Source: DATAFO01 sp046728935
GTDB taxonomy: Bacteria; Actinomycetota; Thermoleophilia; Solirubrobacterales; 70-9
Length of the DNA: 33,880 bases
Assembly: GCA_046728935.1 (NCBI GenBank)
Contig: JBKPFS010000068.1
Location: 1 to 33,880, forward strand
Reading direction: 5' to 3'
Shown piece after piece: positions 30,512 through 33,880 of the stretch; position 1 is the first letter of the stretch; each line of letters begins with the position of its first letter. The notes under the pieces are model-generated. The model was not told the origin of the DNA and did no database searches. It saw only the letters and a program-made list of their open reading frames with translations. The position numbers were made by a program, and so were the translations under genes.

Positions 30512-31299
30512 CAGCGAGCCTGGGTTGCGGCCACCTGGGTCGAGGGGCCGGGTGGCTCCGGAAGGACCTCCGTCCAGAAGGCGATCGGGACGCTGGCGAA
30601 GCCGACCGCCACCAGGATCGCGGTCCCCGTGGCGAAGCGTCTCAGCGTCGGGTTGCGGTTCGGCTTGTCCCAGCCGGCGGTCTGGGTCGCGCTCCAGAGC
30701 GCGTGATAGAGGTGGAGGCCGAGCAGCGCCACCGCGCCGACGTAGATGGCGACGAAGTACCACTTCTGGAACGCGTCGTAGAGGTTCTCGTACACAGTCC
30801 CCTCGTGAACCGGGGTGGTCTGGATCGTCCGGGTCGTGAACTGGAGGATGTGGAAGACCACGAACGCGAGCAGGAGCAGGCCGCTGACGAGCATCGTGCG
30901 CGAGGCGAGCGTGCTCGCCCGTCGCGGCGCCGGAAGCGTGCCCGGGGGGCGCGCGGCGCGGTTTCGCTTCACCAGCTGGAGCACGCCCGCGACGTGGAGC
31001 ACGAGCGCCAGCACCAGGATCACGCGGATCACCCACAACACGCCCTCGCGGGGGATCGCGGGCTCGCCCACGGTGCGAAGCCACTCGGCGTAGGTGTCGA
31101 TCGGCGTGCCGCCGTCGGTGCCCTGGAACGCCTTCAGGTTTCCCAGCACGTGCAGGACGACGTACAGCGCGAGGATCGCTCCGGTGATCGCGACGACCAC
31201 CTTCTTGCCGATCGTTGAGGCCCAGACCTCCCGCAGCCAGCGCCCGTGTGCCGAGGCGGATGGATCCGCGCCACTCGCTCGCGCGCTGGTGCTCGGCAC
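30511..31299 (-). CDS. sdhC: Succinate dehydrogenase cytochrome b558-type membrane subunit
   Basis: 262 residues from GTG 31299. Five hydrophobic helices, with candidate heme-ligand His at 50 (VVLHVLGN), 102 (VLHVAGV), 150 (VFHILQF) and 196/199 (GLHLYHALWS), the layout of single-subunit diheme anchors (SdhC of Bacillus, FrdC of Wolinella). It connects the complex to the quinone pool. The first gene of operon 2 (sdhC-sdhA-sdhB). ATG 31308 is in frame but lies within the predicted -10 box TAGAAT, so the GTG nine bases on is preferred, with a leaderless transcript. N-terminal 30 residues are polar. Confidence 0.88.
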   Translation of the reverse strand: MPSTSARASGADPSASAHGRWLREVWASTIGKKVVVAITGAILALYVVLHVLGNLKAFQGTDGGTPIDTYAEWLRTVGEPAIPREGVLWVIRVILVLALVLHVAGVLQLVKRNRAARPPGTLPAPRRASTLASRTMLVSGLLLLAFVVFHILQFTTRTIQTTPVHEGTVYENLYDAFQKWYFVAIYVGAVALLGLHLYHALWSATQTAGWDKPNRNPTLRRFATGTAILVAVGFASVPIAFWTEVLPEPPGPSTQVAATQAR

Positions 31300-31306
31300 G
31301 CGGGGC

Positions 31307-31312
31307 ATTCTA
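31307..31312 (-). promoter_or_regulatory. -10 box of the sdhC operon, leaderless start
   Basis: TAGAAT on the minus strand, seven bases before GTG 31299, the same geometry as TAGACT-N7-GTG at dnaX. No Shine-Dalgarno and no clear -35. Confidence 0.5.
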
Positions 31313-31343
31313 TGCCGGTGCCGTCAGGCGCCGGGGATGTTGG

Positions 31344-31426
31344 GCCGGCGGCGGTTGCCGCCGGCAGAGGCTGGTGAGGCGCCGTAGGCGCCGCATGTGA
31401 CTTGCGTGTGAGGCGGCGAAGCCGCC
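31344..31426. terminator. Three consecutive GC hairpins between M50 protease and SDH operon
   Basis: GCCGGCGGC/GCCGCCGGC (31344-31365), GGCGCC-GTA-GGCGCC (31378-31392) and GGCGGC-GAA-GCCGCC (31412-31426). On the minus strand the last reads GGCGGC-TTC-GCCGCC, a usual actinobacterial terminator stem, 25 bases after the M50 stop. It likely separates the protease transcript from the sdhC promoter. No U-tract. Confidence 0.6.
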
Positions 31427-31450
31427 GCAGGTTGTTTGATGCGGCCCGCG

Positions 31451-32644
31451 TCAGGGCGCGCCGCGTTCGCCCGGTTCCTGGTTGAGCGCGTCGCGGAGCG
31501 CCCGGCCGACCTGGTCGGCGGTGACCACGCCGCGCAGGCGGCCCTCCTCGTCGACGGCCGGGAGGGCGCCGAAGCGCCGCAGCTCCTGGTTACCCAGCAG
31601 GGACTCGAGCGGGGCGTCGATTCGCACCCGCATCGTGCCCTGCGGGTCCGTGGTGACGAACTCGGCGACCGCCGCGGTCTCGCGCCTGCCCTCCGGCACC
31701 GCGTCGGCGGCGCCGCGCTGGAGCAGGCCGCGCAGCCGCTGCGCCGCGTCGACGACCGGAAACCAAGGCCAGCGATAGCGAAGGAAGAACTCGTCCAGCG
31801 CCCGCTCGACGCTCGCGTCCTCGGGGATCGCCACCGGCTCGGCGTCCATGACGTCCGCCACCCGCAGCCCCGCGATCCGGCGCGAGAACTCCGACTGCAG
31901 CACGTGCCCGCGGGCGGACTGGCCGAGGATGAACCCGATCAGCGCGAGCCAGATGCCGCCGAGCGCGTCGCCGTTGACGAGCAGCAGCAGGCCGATGGCG
32001 ATGAAGATGTAGGAGAACCCCTGCCCGAGCGTCGCGGCGAAGCGCGTGGCGCGGTCGCGGTCGCCGGTGATCCTCCAGGCGATCGCACGGGCGATCCGCC
32101 CGCCGTCGAGCGGGAAGGCCGGGATCAGGTTGAAGCCGAGGACGAGGAGGTTGATCGACGCCAGCCAGGCGCACAGCGCGAGGGCGCCGGAGGTGTCCGC
32201 GGTGTCGATCACCCGCATGGCCTTCCAGAACTCGTCCGCCCCGGCGAGCGCGATGCCGAGGCCGGTGCACGCAAGCGCGATCGCGAGGGTGACGAGTGGC
32301 CCGGCGACCGCGACCTTGAACTCCGTCCCGGGCGTGTCCGTGTCGCGGCTCATCCGCGCGATGCCGCCGAACAGCCACAGGGTGATCTCCGAGATTCCGA
32401 TGTCCCGCCGGATCGCGACGAACGCGTGGCCCAGCTCGTGGAGCAGGATCGAGGCGAAGAAGGCCAGCGCGCTCGCCACCGCGAGCAGGTAGGGCTCGAA
32501 GGCGTCGTCGGACGCTCCGGTGACGTCCCCATAGAAGCCGGAGAGCCACCAGATGACGAGGAACAGCACCAGGAACCACGAGTAGTCGACCCCGATCCGG
32601 ATGCCCCGGATGTGGGCGAGGGTGAGTGCCCCGCGTGCGGGCAT
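31451..32644 (-). CDS. Site-2 protease (M50B, SpoIVFB-like) with C-terminal CBS pair
   Basis: 397 residues. Six or so membrane helices to about 245; zinc site H69-E70-L-G-H73, and the third ligand in N172-LIPAFPLD180-GG. The C-terminal part (255-385) is a CBS-domain pair starting 'LRVADVMDAEPVAIPEDASV' and ending 'EEGRLRGVVTADQVGRAL', which could bind adenine nucleotides and gate activity, as in SpoIVFB-class proteases. Substrates of such enzymes are membrane-tethered anti-sigma factors or signal peptides; none is encoded next to it. ATG start, no clear RBS. Confidence 0.92.
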   Translation of the reverse strand: MPARGALTLAHIRGIRIGVDYSWFLVLFLVIWWLSGFYGDVTGASDDAFEPYLLAVASALAFFASILLHELGHAFVAIRRDIGISEITLWLFGGIARMSRDTDTPGTEFKVAVAGPLVTLAIALACTGLGIALAGADEFWKAMRVIDTADTSGALALCAWLASINLLVLGFNLIPAFPLDGGRIARAIAWRITGDRDRATRFAATLGQGFSYIFIAIGLLLLVNGDALGGIWLALIGFILGQSARGHVLQSEFSRRIAGLRVADVMDAEPVAIPEDASVERALDEFFLRYRWPWFPVVDAAQRLRGLLQRGAADAVPEGRRETAAVAEFVTTDPQGTMRVRIDAPLESLLGNQELRRFGALPAVDEEGRLRGVVTADQVGRALRDALNQEPGERGAP

Positions 32645-32674
32645 GGGGAGATCGTGTCACACGGCCGCAGTCCG

Positions 32675-33354
32675 CTAGAGGCCGTGGTGCGGCCACTCCG
32701 GGACGCGGCCCTCCTTGAACGCCCGGGCGCCGATCGCGTGCGAGTCGCGCCGCATGTACATCGCCACCGCCGCCTCGATCTCATGGCGCAGCTGCTCCTC
32801 GAACGTCCCGCCCACGTTTCGGATCAGCGACTCCTCGTCGGTGCGGATCGCCCCCTGCGGGAGCGCGGCGATCTCGTGCGCGAGCTCGAGCCCGCGCTCC
32901 AGCGCCCTTCCCACCCGCACGACCTCGTTGGCGAGCCCGATCCGAAGCGCCTCCTCGGCGCCGACCGGCCGGCCGGTGACGATCATCTCCATCGCCCGTC
33001 CCCAGCCGACGACCAGCGGCAGACGCACCGTCATCCCGTCGCCCGCGACGATGTTCCAGCGCCGCTCGAGCGCGCCGAAGACGGCGTTCTCGGCGACGAT
33101 CCTGATGTCGGCGAGGAGCGCGTTCTCGAGGCCGCCGCCACCGCCCAGCCGTTCACCGCCGCGAGCACCGGCTTGAATACGTCCACCCGGCGCGTGTAGC
33201 CGCAATCACCGGGCGAGTCGTACACGTGCGTTCGCCACTCGTCCCAGCTGTCCATCGTCGTCTCCGCCGCGTCGGCCAGGTCCCAGCCGCCTCCATCGCT
33301 CCTCCTCGTGGCGGGTGCGCGGAAGCTATTCCGTCCGCGACCGGGACGGTTCGA
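32675..33354 (-). pseudogene. Enoyl-CoA hydratase/isomerase, 5'-truncated and frameshifted
   Basis: The crotonase signature is split between two frames. One ends '...VDVFKPVLAAVNGWAV' and the other resumes with 'GGGLENALLADIRIVAENA' then 'VFGALERR...VRLPLVVGWGRAMEMIVTG'. Inserting one G in GCGGTGGCGGCGGCC (between about 33131 and 33141) restores the normal GWAVGGGLENAL. The first 60-70 residues of the family, including the first substrate-binding strand, are missing: the open frame before the break reaches back only to a stop at 33355-33357, and no start codon precedes ATG 33255 with family sequence. Either a true pseudogene, or a sequencing error plus a diverged N-terminus. Confidence 0.7.
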
Positions 33355-33383
33355 CTAAGTGGGCCGATGTGGGTTATCCGCGC

Positions 33384-33491
33384 ACGCGGATGACGCCGCA
33401 GACCGTCGCTGGATCGGCACCCACGACCTCGCAGGTTGCGCTGCTACCTGCTTCGGCCGTGTGCACCGCCCAGCTCGGCCTGCGACGCCCC
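33384..33491. repeat. Left arm of a long inverted repeat
   Basis: Bases 33384-33436 are an exact 53-base reverse complement of 33828-33880. The next roughly 55 bases inwards still match at about 80%. An ATCCGCG-CA-CGCGGAT dyad spans the outer border at 33377-33392. The region 33355-33534 holds no recognisable gene apart from this arm. Confidence 0.85.
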
Positions 33492-33520
33492 GCGCACACG
33501 CCTAAGCCCCATCAACCCAC

Positions 33521-33526
33521 TAGCTT
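33521..33526 (+). promoter_or_regulatory. -10 box of the M28-like peptidase gene
   Basis: TAGCTT eight bases before GTG 33535, without a Shine-Dalgarno. The same hexamer precedes recR. Leaderless start predicted. Confidence 0.4.
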
Positions 33527-33534
33527 TCCGCGCC

Positions 33535-33880
33535 GTGCCCGAGTCCACCGCCGCGATCCCCGCGTCGCACCTCGACGCCGCGTGGCATCGGGAGCTGCTC
33601 GACGAGCTCTGCGCCATCCACCGTCCCAGCGCCTCCCCCGGCGAGCGCGAAGCTGCGGAGTGGCTGCTCGCCCAGCTGGCGGAGCTCGGGATCGAGGGCC
33701 GGATCGAGTCCGATCCCGCGCATGGCACCTACTGGTGGCCGCTTGGGATTGCGGCCGCCGCCGGCGCGCTCGCGGGCGTCGCCGGCCGTGCGGGGCGGTG
33801 CACCCGGCCTACGCTGGTAGCCGCGCTACCTGCGAGGTCGTGGGTGCCGATCCAGCGACGGTCTGCGGCGTCATCCGCGT
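33535..33880 (+). CDS. M28-like peptidase, N-terminal part only (runs off the window)
   Basis: About 115 residues are visible from GTG 33535. They begin with 'LLDELCAIHRPSASPGEREA', then AEWLLAQLAELGIEGRIESD and 'HGTYWWPLGIAAAAGALAGV', the usual start of M28-type aminopeptidase-like proteins with a following membrane segment in related actinobacteria (from memory). The zinc-binding core is not reached. From about 33772 onward the frame lies in the right arm of the inverted repeat and reads Arg/Pro/Ser-rich (CTRPTLVAALPARS), unlike the expected second half of the membrane helix, so the gene is probably broken or misassembled there. Confidence 0.5.
   Translation, partial: MPESTAAIPASHLDAAWHRELLDELCAIHRPSASPGEREAAEWLLAQLAELGIEGRIESDPAHGTYWWPLGIAAAAGALAGVAGRAGRCTRPTLVAALPARSWVPIQRRSAASSA
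33772..33880. repeat. Right arm of the long inverted repeat, cut by the window end
   Basis: Exact reverse complement of 33384-33436 over 33828-33880, with weaker matching inwards to about 33772. The arm reaches the last base, so its true length is unknown. Confidence 0.85.

Noticed and set aside
28655..30706. A very long plus-strand open frame opposite the second sdhA
   Set aside because: It is the antisense shadow of a clear flavoprotein gene; high GC removes stop codons. Its composition is Arg/Val/Asp-rich with no domain.
31436..33199. Plus-strand open frame of about 587 codons opposite the M50 protease and hydratase
   Set aside because: It spans two genes and the spacer between them on the other strand, and consists of low-complexity Arg/Glu/Pro-rich sequence.
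33436..33827. A transposon delimited by the right-end inverted repeat
   Set aside because: The interval carries a peptidase 5' end and no transposase, and the right arm is cut by the window, so an element cannot be claimed.
1..33880. CRISPR array, prophage, toxin-antitoxin or defence system
   Set aside because: No regularly spaced direct repeats, phage structural genes, toxin folds or nuclease/helicase clusters were seen on either strand.

Overview
The window is high-GC actinobacterial chromosome. Gene content (SRP RNA-dnaX-ybaB-recR, lysC-asd, PadR-MMPL, SCP2/acyl-CoA dehydrogenase, a baeRF-like protein, a DUF7218-like protein, an M28-like peptidase whose N-terminus contains HRPSASPGE...GTYWWPLG) and the many leaderless-looking promoters suggest a deep-branching actinobacterium, possibly class Thermoleophilia (Solirubrobacterales-like). 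That placement is inference from memory of gene families, not from a search. Both ends look like repeat or mobile sequence: an IS481-like transposase tail on the left and one arm of a long inverted repeat on the right. The window may therefore be a complete assembly contig.

Layout. 1-3.2 kb: transposase tail, a convergent secreted M15-type peptidase, then a tightly coupled four-gene operon (lipoprotein, divergent NRAMP transporter, two PRC-barrel-like proteins). 3.3-6.7 kb: VOC protein, a large-type SRP RNA with an Alu-like domain, and dnaX-ybaB-recR. 6.7-11.6 kb, minus strand: DUF6458-like membrane protein, SnoaL-like protein, MMPL exporter, its PadR regulator, and a membrane-anchored GH3 homologue with altered active-site residues. 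11.6-18.0 kb, plus strand: a 12-codon leader ORF, lysC, asd, a small membrane protein, a GT-C-like membrane protein, and a CPA1 Na+/H+ antiporter. 18.0-23.3 kb, plus strand: a MerR regulator whose operator-like dyad recurs in front of an acyl-CoA dehydrogenase/SCP2 pair, a small unknown protein, a baeRF-like protein, a sulfotransferase and a small basic DUF7218-like protein. 23.4-31.3 kb, minus strand: two different succinate dehydrogenase/fumarate reductase operons in tandem. One has an HdrB-like SdhE anchor; the other has a diheme cytochrome b. They are separated by 419 bp that holds two copies of a dispersed palindromic repeat. 31.4-33.9 kb: M50 site-2 protease with CBS domains, a truncated and frameshifted enoyl-CoA hydratase, and the start of an M28-like peptidase inside the inverted repeat.

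How the genes fit together. The window is mostly housekeeping: replication and repair, SRP targeting, the aspartate pathway (lysine, DAP, threonine, methionine) and the quinone-linked succinate/fumarate step. Envelope and transport genes are added to it. No phage, CRISPR, toxin-antitoxin or secondary-metabolite cluster was seen. The points most worth following up are the divergent NRAMP/PRC operon, the paired SDH complexes with different Fe-S ligation, the palindromic repeat family, the shared MerR operator, the lysC leader ORF, the GH3 active-site changes and the terminal inverted repeat.
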